A stretch of 10,708 bases of DNA from positions 1 to 10,708 of the forward strand of contig JAISAR010000107.1 of assembly GCA_031266615.1 (NCBI GenBank), read 5' to 3'. Both the position numbers and the translations under genes were made by a program. Position 1 is the first letter of the stretch. Each line of letters starts with the position of its first letter. Of the stretch, positions 1 to 6,469 are shown one piece after another. A model generated the notes under the pieces. It was not told the DNA's origin, searched no databases, and saw only the letters and a program-made list of their open reading frames with translations. The stretch is from Rickettsiales bacterium. Its GTDB lineage: Bacteria > Pseudomonadota > Alphaproteobacteria > Rickettsiales > Anaplasmataceae.

Positions 1-60
1 TAATCCATCAAATTGAAATTAATCACAACCACTTGTATATAGTATTTCGCATAAAAAATC

Positions 61-1524
61 TTGCAAATTTTGATCAAAATAGCCATAATAGAATTATGCA
101 ATGTTGTACTAGCAGTCAATATCGTTGGATTGCCGGATAAAACTGTTGCGGAATCCAGAGAACGTATTAGAGCAGCACTAAACTCAATCAATCTACTGCT
201 CCCTCCTAAAAGAATCACAATTAATCTTTCCCCTGCAGATTTGCTGAAAGAAGGCAGCCACTATGATTTGGCTATTGCTATTGGACTGCTTGTTGTGATG
301 AACGTTATACCAGTCGAAAAAGTTCAGTCTTACATCATTATGGGTGAACTTGCCCTTGACAGCAGGGTTATTTCAGTTTCAGGGGTTTTGCCAGCGGTAA
401 TCAATGCAAAACAGAAAAACAAAGGAATAATCTGCCCAAGAGGCAATGGAATAGAGGCTTCATGGGTAAAGAATGTCTCGGTTTTGGCTATAGAGAAATT
501 GACCGATATTATTAGACATTTCAAGGGTGAGAAGTCGATTGAGCCGGTAATTTTCGATAAACCAAAAGAAAAAAGATCAGTACCAGATATGAGGGATATC
601 AAAGGCCAAGTTGTAGCAAAAAGGGCGGCTGAAATAGCAGCAGCAGGCGGACACAACATGCTTCTTGTTGGACCTCCCGGTACTGGAAAGTCGATGCTTG
701 CCAAACGATTTATAGGGCTGCTGCCCGATTTAACTGAGCGTGAAATGATTGATGTGAATGTTATTTCCAGTATAACACAGGCTGGTAATGAGATATTCAA
801 GGTAACTCGTCCCTTTCGTGAACCTCATCATTCATGCTCCATGCCAGCGATGATAGGAGGAGGAAAAAATGCGAAACCTGGGGAAATCACTATGGCTCAT
901 AATGGAGTCTTGTTCCTTGATGAATTGCCAGAGTTTCCAAGACTCGTGCTTGATTCCCTACGCCAACCACTTGAAGACAGAAAAGTTACTATTGCAAGGG
1001 TTAACGCCCACATTACTTACCCAGCGCATTTTCAACTGATTGCTGCAATGAATCCCTGCAGGTGTGGTTACCTAGGAAATGCAAGTAGATCGTGCAACAA
1101 AGCTCCACGATGTGGCACAGATTATAGAAATAAAATATCAGGACCATTGCTTGATAGAATAGATATATGCATTGAAATGCCAAACGTCAGCATACTTTCT
1201 CCTGAAATTTATTCAGAGGGAGAAAGTACTGACAGAATAAGAGAAAGAGTAATAGCAGCAAGGAGAATTCAGGCTGAGCGCTACAGCAAATTAAGTATCA
1301 GTTGTAACTCGGAAGTAAGTGGTGAAGCATTGAATAAATTCACTAAGCCAGACCAAGCAGGGTTAGAGCTACTAAAACACGTGCTAAAAGAAAACTACAT
1401 TTCCAACCGAGGTTACACACGCGTATTAAGAGTTGCAAGAACTATCGCAGATCTTGCAAAAAGTGAAGAGGTAAAAAGAGCGCACATTGCTGAAGCTCTC
1501 AATTACAGAATAAGAGCGTATTAA
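61..1524 (+). CDS. comM: ComM/YifB-type Mg-chelatase-like AAA+ ATPase, N-terminus abnormal
   Basis: This is an AAA+ ATPase of the ComM/YifB family. In naturally competent bacteria ComM is a helicase that drives branch migration during DNA integration; its role in an endosymbiont is unknown. The order is normal: an N-terminal ChlI-like domain (VGLPDKTVAESRERIRAAL near residue 22, then INLSPADLLKEGSHYDLAIA), Walker A GPPGTGKS at about 204-211, Walker B VLFLDE at 283-288, a four-cysteine zinc-like cluster (C333, C335, C345, C351), LLDRID as the arginine-finger segment, and a C-terminal Mg-chelatase domain. The family usually has about 34-37 residues before VGLP; here there are only 21, and they do not resemble the family (no GLP-type approach). 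The start is TTG at 61 or 70 with no Shine-Dalgarno, and an in-frame TAA at 52-54 blocks extension. The gene is either truncated or frameshifted at its 5' end. The body is intact, so it may still be made. Family identity is very sure; the start is poor. Confidence 0.85.
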   Translation: MQILIKIAIIELCNVVLAVNIVGLPDKTVAESRERIRAALNSINLLLPPKRITINLSPADLLKEGSHYDLAIAIGLLVVMNVIPVEKVQSYIIMGELALDSRVISVSGVLPAVINAKQKNKGIICPRGNGIEASWVKNVSVLAIEKLTDIIRHFKGEKSIEPVIFDKPKEKRSVPDMRDIKGQVVAKRAAEIAAAGGHNMLLVGPPGTGKSMLAKRFIGLLPDLTEREMIDVNVISSITQAGNEIFKVTRPFREPHHSCSMPAMIGGGKNAKPGEITMAHNGVLFLDELPEFPRLVLDSLRQPLEDRKVTIARVNAHITYPAHFQLIAAMNPCRCGYLGNASRSCNKAPRCGTDYRNKISGPLLDRIDICIEMPNVSILSPEIYSEGESTDRIRERVIAARRIQAERYSKLSISCNSEVSGEALNKFTKPDQAGLELLKHVLKENYISNRGYTRVLRVARTIADLAKSEEVKRAHIAEALNYRIRAY

Positions 1525-1537
1525 TAAATTAATTTGC

Positions 1538-1566
1538 TTGACAGAAGGTTTTTCTTATTATATATT
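1538..1566 (+). promoter_or_regulatory. Near-consensus sigma-70 promoter for the small membrane protein gene
   Basis: A perfect -35 hexamer TTGACA (1538-1543) is followed, after exactly 17 bases, by TATATT (1561-1566, five of six matches to TATAAT). Transcription would begin near 1573, giving a leader of about 42 bases before the ATG at 1615. This is the best promoter in the window by sequence and suggests strong, constitutive expression. Confidence 0.72.
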
Positions 1567-1614
1567 ATCCTTAATAAATAAAGATTTAACACATTGTGTT
1601 TTAGGAGTAGAGTT

Positions 1615-2115
1615 ATGGCATTAACAAATTATAAATATAAAGAAGGGAATAGTGTTTTTCATGCTATTTCAGAAGGGTATAAAAATCCGGTTGACAATCA
1701 CTGGAAAATTACAGGTGCTGCTGGTGGGTTTGGTGAGTACGCTAAAAATAACAAATGGAAAACAGCTGCAGTTGTTGGCGTAGTTGTAGCAGTTCCGCTT
1801 ATGGCTGCTTATTTTTTAAGTCCAGCTTATGCAGGTTTTGTCAATACAACAGCAGCATCAACTTACGCTGGTATGATGGCTGGAGGTAAGGGATTATATG
1901 CACTTGCAGTGGCTAATCCGGTATTTACTGGTCTGCTAACTGCCGCAATAGTGTTTACTATAGGTGCTCTTATATACACGAACTGTAATAAAGCAAGCCA
2001 AATTGGAGAAGCACGTAAGTTGCTTGAAGGTGAAAAGCCGGAAAGCAATTTAGAAAAACTTAAGGAAGTATTTGGGTTATCAAAAAAGAAAGAAGAAAGT
2101 CCTACTGTTAGTTAG
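1615..2115 (+). CDS. Small two-helix membrane protein, unknown function
   Basis: I do not recognise this 166-residue protein. I chose the ATG at 1615 because AGGAG at 1603-1607 lies 7 bases upstream; the frame also opens at a TTG at 1594, which would put the Shine-Dalgarno inside the gene. The N-terminal 45 residues are soluble and aromatic-rich, with a Gly/Ala stretch (ITGAAGGFG). Two hydrophobic segments follow: about 51-72 (AAVVGVVVAVPLMAAYFL) and about 93-121 (ending FTIGALIY), joined by a short Gly/Ala/Thr-rich loop that would make a hairpin. The 45-residue C-terminal tail is highly charged (KLLEGEKPE, EKLKEVFGLSKKKEE). By the positive-inside rule both ends would face the cytoplasm. There is no signal peptidase motif I trust. 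The gene is a unit of its own, with a strong promoter before and a terminator after, so it is probably abundant. It is likely a lineage-restricted inner-membrane protein; function unknown. Confidence 0.85.
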   Translation: MALTNYKYKEGNSVFHAISEGYKNPVDNHWKITGAAGGFGEYAKNNKWKTAAVVGVVVAVPLMAAYFLSPAYAGFVNTTAASTYAGMMAGGKGLYALAVANPVFTGLLTAAIVFTIGALIYTNCNKASQIGEARKLLEGEKPESNLEKLKEVFGLSKKKEESPTVS

Positions 2116-2132
2116 TGGCCTTTCAACAAGGT

Positions 2133-2157
2133 AAGGGATAGGTCTCTATCCCTTTTT
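2133..2157 (+). terminator. Intrinsic terminator after the small membrane protein gene
   Basis: A perfect 9-base-pair stem, AAGGGATAG (2133-2141) with CTATCCCTT (2146-2154), closes a GTCT loop. With the two Ts of the stem it runs into TTTTT ending at 2157. It starts 18 bases after the TAG stop and separates this unit from ftsZ. Confidence 0.82.
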
Positions 2158-2248
2158 GTAAACGTTCTTTATTTCTTGAGCTGGTCCAATAACGCTATCT
2201 GAAAGTCTAGTAATCGTTGTATATACGGTACTTATAAAGTTAAGAATA

Positions 2249-2265
2249 AGTAAATCTTATTTACT
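2249..2265. promoter_or_regulatory. Palindrome upstream of ftsZ, possible operator
   Basis: AGTAAAT (2249-2255), CTT, ATTTACT (2259-2265) is a perfect inverted repeat with 7-base arms and a 3-base centre. An overlapping alternative pairs AATAAG (2245-2250) with CTTATT (2256-2261). It sits in the 199-base leader between the terminator at 2157 and the ftsZ ATG at 2357, about 92 bases from the gene. There is no T-tract, so it is not a terminator. The rest of the leader has TATAAA-like sequences (for example 2233-2238) but no promoter that I can single out. A binding role is inference; AT-rich DNA makes such palindromes by chance fairly often. Confidence 0.3.
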
Positions 2266-2356
2266 GTTTATGTCTATAGAAGTGAAAAGTGTTTGCATAT
2301 TGTTAAAAAAGCAGTAACTTATTATCAAGTGAATTCACTAAATTTGGGAAATTTAA

Positions 2357-3547
2357 ATGTCAATTGACCTTAGCCTGCCAGAATTACCTATATTGCACCC
2401 AAGGATTACCGTTGTGGGAGTGGGTGGTGCTGGCGGAAACGCTGTGAATAACATGATCCAATCCAATTTGCAAGGGGTGAATTTTGTTGTAGCAAATACT
2501 GATGCTCAAGCGCTAGAGAAGTCATTGTGTGATAAAAAAATTCAGCTAGGTATTAACTTAACTAAGGGACTTGGGGCTGGTGCTTTGCCTGATGTTGGCA
2601 AAGGTGCGGCGGAAGAATCAATTGATGAGATTATGGAGCATATAAAAGATAGTCATATGCTTTTCATCACGGCAGGAATGGGTGGTGGCACTGGAACAGG
2701 TGCAGCACCAGTAATTGCAAAAGCAGCAAGAGAAGCAAGAGCTGCAGTTAAGGATAAAGCGTTAAAAGAAAAAAAAATATTGACTGTTGGAGTTGTAACC
2801 AAGCCATTTGGCTTTGAAGGTGTGCGCCGTATGCGCATTGCAGAGCTTGGACTTGAGGAATTACAAAAATACGTGGACACTCTCATCGTTATTCCAAACC
2901 AAAACTTATTTAGAATTGCCAATGAGAAAACTACATTCTCTGATGCATTTAAACTTGCTGATAATGTCCTGCATATTGGTATCAGAGGAGTGACTGATTT
3001 AATGGTTATGCCGGGGCTCATTAATCTTGATTTTGCTGATATAGAAACAGTGATGAGCGAAATGGGCAAGGCAATGATTGGTACTGGGGAAGCGGAGGGA
3101 GAAGATAGAGCAACTAGTGCTGCAGAAGCTGCAATATCTAATCCATTGCTTGATAATGTGTCGATGAAAGGTGCGCAAGGAATATTGATTAACATTACAG
3201 GTGGCGGAGATATGACTCTATTTGAAGTTGATGCTGCAGCAAATAGAGTACGCGAAGAAGTGGATGAAAACGCAAATATAATATTCGGTGCTACCTTTGA
3301 TCAAGCGATGGAAGGAAAAGTTAGGGTTTCTGTTCTTGCAACTGGTATTGATAGTGGCACTGTTTGTGATGACAAGTCAGAAACTCCGTCTATGAATCAA
3401 AGCGAAACTTCAGAGAAAGAAAAGTTCAAGTGGTCCTATAGCCAAACTCCAGTACCAGAGACAAAACCAGTTGAACAAGTAAATGAAGGAGTTAAGTGGA
3501 GCAACAATATCTATGATATACCAGCTTATTTAAGAAGAAAGAAATAA
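2357..3547 (+). CDS. ftsZ: Cell division GTPase FtsZ
   Basis: FtsZ is the tubulin-like GTPase that polymerises into the division ring at mid-cell. The 396 residues show the whole family pattern: nucleotide-binding GVGGAGGNAVNNM (21-33), the tubulin signature GGGTGTG (109-115), the T7 loop NLDFAD (223-228) with acidic residues D225 and D228 that complete the neighbouring subunit's active site, a variable linker from about 332, and the C-terminal anchor peptide YDIPAYLRRKK (386-396) that contacts FtsA and other membrane tethers. An insertion of about 12-13 residues (RAAVKDKALKEKK, 128-140) sits between the signature helix and ILTVGVVTKPF; other bacteria have one or no residue there. KWS occurs twice in the tail (358-360, 380-382). 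The ATG at 2357 follows a weak GGGAA. The stop shares its A with the next gene's ATG, so ftsZ is the first gene of an operon with the EVE gene and ybeY. Confidence 0.98.
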   Translation: MSIDLSLPELPILHPRITVVGVGGAGGNAVNNMIQSNLQGVNFVVANTDAQALEKSLCDKKIQLGINLTKGLGAGALPDVGKGAAEESIDEIMEHIKDSHMLFITAGMGGGTGTGAAPVIAKAAREARAAVKDKALKEKKILTVGVVTKPFGFEGVRRMRIAELGLEELQKYVDTLIVIPNQNLFRIANEKTTFSDAFKLADNVLHIGIRGVTDLMVMPGLINLDFADIETVMSEMGKAMIGTGEAEGEDRATSAAEAAISNPLLDNVSMKGAQGILINITGGGDMTLFEVDAAANRVREEVDENANIIFGATFDQAMEGKVRVSVLATGIDSGTVCDDKSETPSMNQSETSEKEKFKWSYSQTPVPETKPVEQVNEGVKWSNNIYDIPAYLRRKK

Positions 3548-3945
3548 TGCAATTTTGGCTGCTTAAGTCAGAGCCAAGCGAATATTCATGGCAAGAGATG
3601 GAAAAGGAGAAGGTAGCTAAGTGGGATGGTGTATGCAACTATCAAGCTCAAAGCTATATGAGAGCTATGAAATTAGGTGATTCTGCGTTTTTTTATCATA
3701 CAGGTAAAGAAAAAGCGGTATTTGGGATAGTTGAGGTCTTTAAAGAATATTACCTCGTTAACGACTCCAAGTTTGGACTGGTAGACGTGAAATTTTACAA
3801 GCCTCTAAGTAATCAAGTAACACTAAGTGATATAAAACAAAATCCACTTTTAAAAAACATGGCCATGTTAAAACAACCACGCTTATCAGTTTCTCCAATC
3901 TCGGAAGCCGAATGGAATGAAATAATAAGAATGAGTGAATGTTAG
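3547..3945 (+). CDS. EVE-domain protein (thymocyte nuclear protein 1-like)
   Basis: A stand-alone EVE domain of 132 residues. EVE domains have the PUA/YTH-like fold and are thought to bind modified bases in DNA or RNA; the bacterial stand-alone form has no settled role. Diagnostic segments are FWLLKSEPSEYSW at the start, WDGVCNYQAQSYMRAMKLGDSAFFYHTG (26-53), GIVEVFKEYY, VDVKFYKPL and the closing MLKQPRLSVSPISEAEWNEI (112-131). Tryptophans at 4, 15 and 26 are placed as in the family and form part of the aromatic pocket. The start is ATG at 3547, overlapping the ftsZ TAA by one base (TAATG), which implies coupled translation; its last 7 bases overlap ybeY. Being fixed between ftsZ and ybeY suggests a housekeeping or RNA-related role rather than defence. 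Confidence 0.92.
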   Translation: MQFWLLKSEPSEYSWQEMEKEKVAKWDGVCNYQAQSYMRAMKLGDSAFFYHTGKEKAVFGIVEVFKEYYLVNDSKFGLVDVKFYKPLSNQVTLSDIKQNPLLKNMAMLKQPRLSVSPISEAEWNEIIRMSEC

Positions 3946-4391
3946 AAGTAAATATTCTTGATGAGAGGTGGTACAGCATTACAGGGGATCCAGAGAGCTT
4001 TGTATTAGATATTATAAATGCTTCTCTGAAAGAATTAAAAATAGACCACTATAAACCAAGTATATCGATAGCTCTTGCTGATGATGATTTACTACATCGA
4101 CTTAACTTAAAATTTAGAAAAATGGATAAGCCAACTAACGTGTTATCATTTCAGTGTGAGCAATTATCTAACAAGTGCGATTTAGGAGATATAGCAATTT
4201 CAATAGATAAAATACAAAAAGAGTCAAATGAACACCATATATCTATCTTAGCTCACGTTGCACATATGTTAGTGCATGGATTGCTACACTTACTTGATTA
4301 CGATCACCAAAAAGAAGATGAGGAAATTATAATGAAAGACCTAGAAAGAAAAATTTTAGCTTCGCTTGGCTATAATATGAGCGCGATTTAA
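3939..4391 (+). CDS. ybeY: Endoribonuclease YbeY (16S rRNA 3' end processing)
   Basis: YbeY is a zinc-dependent single-strand endoribonuclease involved in 16S rRNA maturation and ribosome quality control. The 150-residue protein has the zinc motif HGLLHLLDYDH at 113-123, with metal ligands H113, H117 and H123, and the conserved LNLKFRKMDKPTNVLSF (55-71), where R60 corresponds to the arginine needed for activity in E. coli. GDIAIS (82-87) is also typical. Length is normal. The position usually filled by G in HLxGYDH is D120 here (HLLDYDH), a modest variation that leaves all ligands in place. The ATG at 3939 lies inside the EVE gene, a 7-base overlap, so translation is likely coupled. This is the last gene of the ftsZ operon; I see no terminator after it. 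Confidence 0.94.
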   Translation: MLEVNILDERWYSITGDPESFVLDIINASLKELKIDHYKPSISIALADDDLLHRLNLKFRKMDKPTNVLSFQCEQLSNKCDLGDIAISIDKIQKESNEHHISILAHVAHMLVHGLLHLLDYDHQKEDEEIIMKDLERKILASLGYNMSAI

Positions 4392-4402
4392 AAGGAATTT
4401 AA
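4388..4402. promoter_or_regulatory. Candidate CtrA box at the sdhB promoter
   Basis: TTAA (4388-4391), AAGGAAT, TTAA (4399-4402) is an exact match to the TTAA-N7-TTAA full site recognised by CtrA in alphaproteobacteria. It begins on the last bases of ybeY. Measured from the candidate -10 at 4425-4430 it covers roughly -49 to -35, where CtrA-activated promoters in Caulobacter carry their box. It is one of two exact matches I found in the window. AT-rich sequence makes chance matches plausible. Confidence 0.42.
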
Positions 4403-4421
4403 TAAAAAATATAGTAGAGAA

Positions 4422-4430
4422 TGCTAAAAT
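4422..4430 (+). promoter_or_regulatory. Extended -10 promoter before sdhB
   Basis: TGC followed by TAAAAT (4425-4430) fits an extended -10 element, TGN plus five of six matches to TATAAT. No -35 hexamer stands at the right distance; that slot is occupied by the second half of the TTAA-N7-TTAA site, as expected if an activator replaces -35 contacts. Transcription would start near 4437, about 49 bases before the sdhB ATG. Confidence 0.4.
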
Positions 4431-4485
4431 ATGTTATCTACAAAGCAAGAGGGTTTTTAGCTATAGACGATAAAAGGTAAGCAAT

Positions 4486-5274
4486 ATGGTCCAGTTTTCT
4501 CTGCCGAAGAATTCTAAAACTAATGAAAAGGGCAAGGTCTACCCTGTTCCCGCTAGAGTAAAAAATGTCAGAAGATTTCAAATTTACCGTTGGTCTGCTG
4601 ATGACGAGAAAAATCCTAGAGTAGACACGTTTTTCATTGATATGGATAATTGTGGCTCTATGGTGCTTGACGCATTAATAAAAATAAAGGATGAAATAGA
4701 TTCAACCTTAACCTTCAGACGTTCTTGTAGAGAAGGAATATGTGGATCTTGTGCTATGAATATTGATGGAACCAATACTCTTGCATGTACTAAATCCATA
4801 GACGATATAAAGGGTGACGTAAAAATATATCCATTACCTCATATGTATGTAATAAAAGACCTAGTTTCGGACCTGAGTCAATTTTATGAGCAATACAAGT
4901 CAATTAATCCTTGGTTACAAACAGATAAACCTGACTTGCCAAATCAAGAGTATTTACAATCTCCTGAAGATAGAAAAAAACTGGATGGACTTTCTGATTG
5001 CATATTGTGTGCTTGTTGTTCAACTGGCTGCCCAAGCTATTGGTGGAACAGTGATAAATTTTTAGGACCAGCAATACTGCTACAGGCTTACAGATGGATC
5101 GCTGATAGCCGTGATAATAAGACAAATGAGAGACTTGATGCCTTGAATGATCCGTTTAAGTTGTATCGTTGTCATACAATAATGAATTGCACAAAAACCT
5201 GCCCTAAAGGGCTTAATCCAGCAAGAGCAATAGCGAAAATGAAGCAGCTTATGGTAGGAAGGGAAGGAGTTTGA
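4486..5274 (+). CDS. sdhB: Succinate dehydrogenase iron-sulfur subunit
   Basis: SdhB carries electrons from the flavin of SdhA through three iron-sulfur clusters to ubiquinone in complex II, on the cytoplasmic face of the inner membrane. All ligands are visible in the 262 residues: [2Fe-2S] cysteines C81, C86, C89 and C101 (SCREGICGSC with C101 beyond), [4Fe-4S] cysteines C172, C175, C178 and C239, and [3Fe-4S] cysteines C182, C229 and C235. CILCACCSTGCPSYWW is the family signature. The ATG at 4486 follows AAAAGG (4472-4477) by 8 bases. sdhA, sdhC and sdhD are not next to it, so the operon is split, as is common in Rickettsiales. It has its own candidate promoter with a CtrA-like site. Its TGA is 2 bases from the stop of the oppositely oriented PAS gene, leaving no room for a separate terminator. 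Confidence 0.97.
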   Translation: MVQFSLPKNSKTNEKGKVYPVPARVKNVRRFQIYRWSADDEKNPRVDTFFIDMDNCGSMVLDALIKIKDEIDSTLTFRRSCREGICGSCAMNIDGTNTLACTKSIDDIKGDVKIYPLPHMYVIKDLVSDLSQFYEQYKSINPWLQTDKPDLPNQEYLQSPEDRKKLDGLSDCILCACCSTGCPSYWWNSDKFLGPAILLQAYRWIADSRDNKTNERLDALNDPFKLYRCHTIMNCTKTCPKGLNPARAIAKMKQLMVGREGV

Positions 5275-5276
5275 GG

Positions 5277-6413
5277 CTACCTTTTGCATTCCTCATAGGA
5301 AAAGAGTAAACCTTCTGAAGCATAGGGTATTATCAATATCCTGAACATTTTTCCATTTGTAAGATGGATTGTGTCATTATGCGGTCCAAATAATTTTTTG
5401 AATAATTCATGTCTTTGGTTGCTAATAGTTTGAAAATCTTTTTGTTCTAAAAGCTTCTGAGATTCGAATAGGTAAAGCATGACTTCATGATAAGTTGGAT
5501 GGGATGCCAAAAACTTTGTATCAAGTTGAAAGGTTTTTACAAAAGCATTATTATGAAACTTCAGTTTTTGATTCTTACTGTATATTGCAATAGCAATTGG
5601 TAACTCCTCAAGTAAGTTTTTCTGTGCAGCTAAATAACTATCTAGTCTAGCACGTAACTCCTCTGCATCGCTAACATCTTTTCCATATATTACCGCACCA
5701 CCAAAATTTTGTATTGGAATTCTAATAAAATCAAAAACCTTGCGTTCGTTTTTGCAAGTTATCACATGTTTTCCTGGTTTGGTGCTGTGGGCGCTATCAG
5801 TAACAGCCAATCTCTGGGAGCTATTTATATATTTATCATAAAATAGGTTGCAAAACTTTACTTTTTTATTTTCATTATATTTCAGTATTGGAAACGGCAG
5901 AGAGTTGAAAATGCTCCTGTAGTTCTCTACTTTTTGTTTAAGCTTACTATTTTCCGACTCCAGTTCGTTAGCTTTTATCTTGCAGTCTGAGACGTTTCTT
6001 ATCCACAACAGCACACCAATTACGCTATTAGAGTTGTCTATTATGCTTCTGCCATAACATATACAGTAAACTTCACCGTCTTTTGACTTCAAGTCCAGAG
6101 TAAAAGATTTATTTACTTTTCTTGCCTCAGTAAAATTTTTAATTAAGCTCTCCGATTGCTCAAAAAAGTTGACGAACTCATTAAATGAGTAAAAAACAGT
6201 ATTAAGTAAAATTAGTAAGTTAGGAGAAAACTTTTCTATACGTTTTTTTGCATCCCAAATATAAAACCCATCATCCACAGTATCAATTAAGTTACTTATT
6301 ATAATATTTTGATGTTGTAGGCTCTTAATTTTATTATCCACTTTCAATTTGGAATAAGAAAGAAAGAATAATATTAAAATTAATAATAAAACTACTTCAT
6401 ACAAAAAAAACAT
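5277..6413 (-). CDS. Membrane-anchored triple-PAS protein, DivL-like but lacking the kinase half
   Basis: The 378 residues begin with one transmembrane helix (about 3-20, very Leu/Ile/Phe-rich). They continue with PAS-A (about 40-143), a charged linker helix (144-166), PAS-B (about 167-250) and PAS-C (about 267-375). PAS-B and PAS-C read like the sensory part of alphaproteobacterial DivL-type proteins: FNSLPFPILKYNENKKVKFCN, the linker DVSDAEELRARLDSYLAAQKNLLEELP, then SHPTYHEVM and LLFSYEE. In that family more PAS sequence, a DHp domain and an ATPase-like domain follow; here the protein ends at EECKR and sdhB occupies the next DNA on the other strand. It thus cannot phosphorylate anything by itself. 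In Caulobacter DivL regulates CckA and so CtrA; a kinase-free version could do the same by binding. It is the last gene of a minus-strand row, 56 bases after the GNAT gene, with a weak ribosome site. The DivL assignment is from memory of family sequence. Confidence 0.8.
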   Translation of the reverse strand: MFFLYEVVLLLILILFFLSYSKLKVDNKIKSLQHQNIIISNLIDTVDDGFYIWDAKKRIEKFSPNLLILLNTVFYSFNEFVNFFEQSESLIKNFTEARKVNKSFTLDLKSKDGEVYCICYGRSIIDNSNSVIGVLLWIRNVSDCKIKANELESENSKLKQKVENYRSIFNSLPFPILKYNENKKVKFCNLFYDKYINSSQRLAVTDSAHSTKPGKHVITCKNERKVFDFIRIPIQNFGGAVIYGKDVSDAEELRARLDSYLAAQKNLLEELPIAIAIYSKNQKLKFHNNAFVKTFQLDTKFLASHPTYHEVMLYLFESQKLLEQKDFQTISNQRHELFKKLFGPHNDTIHLTNGKMFRILIIPYASEGLLFSYEECKR

Positions 6414-6469
6414 AGTACTTTTAAAACAGACGTAAAAATTTATAACCGCTCAACAAGGGTATGTATAAG

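Noticed and set aside
330..800. 156-codon minus-strand frame opposite the ComM-like gene
   Set aside because: It is the shadow of a strongly conserved coding frame, with no family features and no ribosome site.
2653..3195. 180-codon minus-strand frame opposite ftsZ
   Set aside because: It is an antisense shadow; the plus strand is plainly FtsZ and the translated sequence shows no recognisable domain.
5210..5221. GCCCT-AA-AGGGC dyad near the end of sdhB
   Set aside because: It lies inside coding sequence (CPKGL) with no T-tract, so it is not a terminator.
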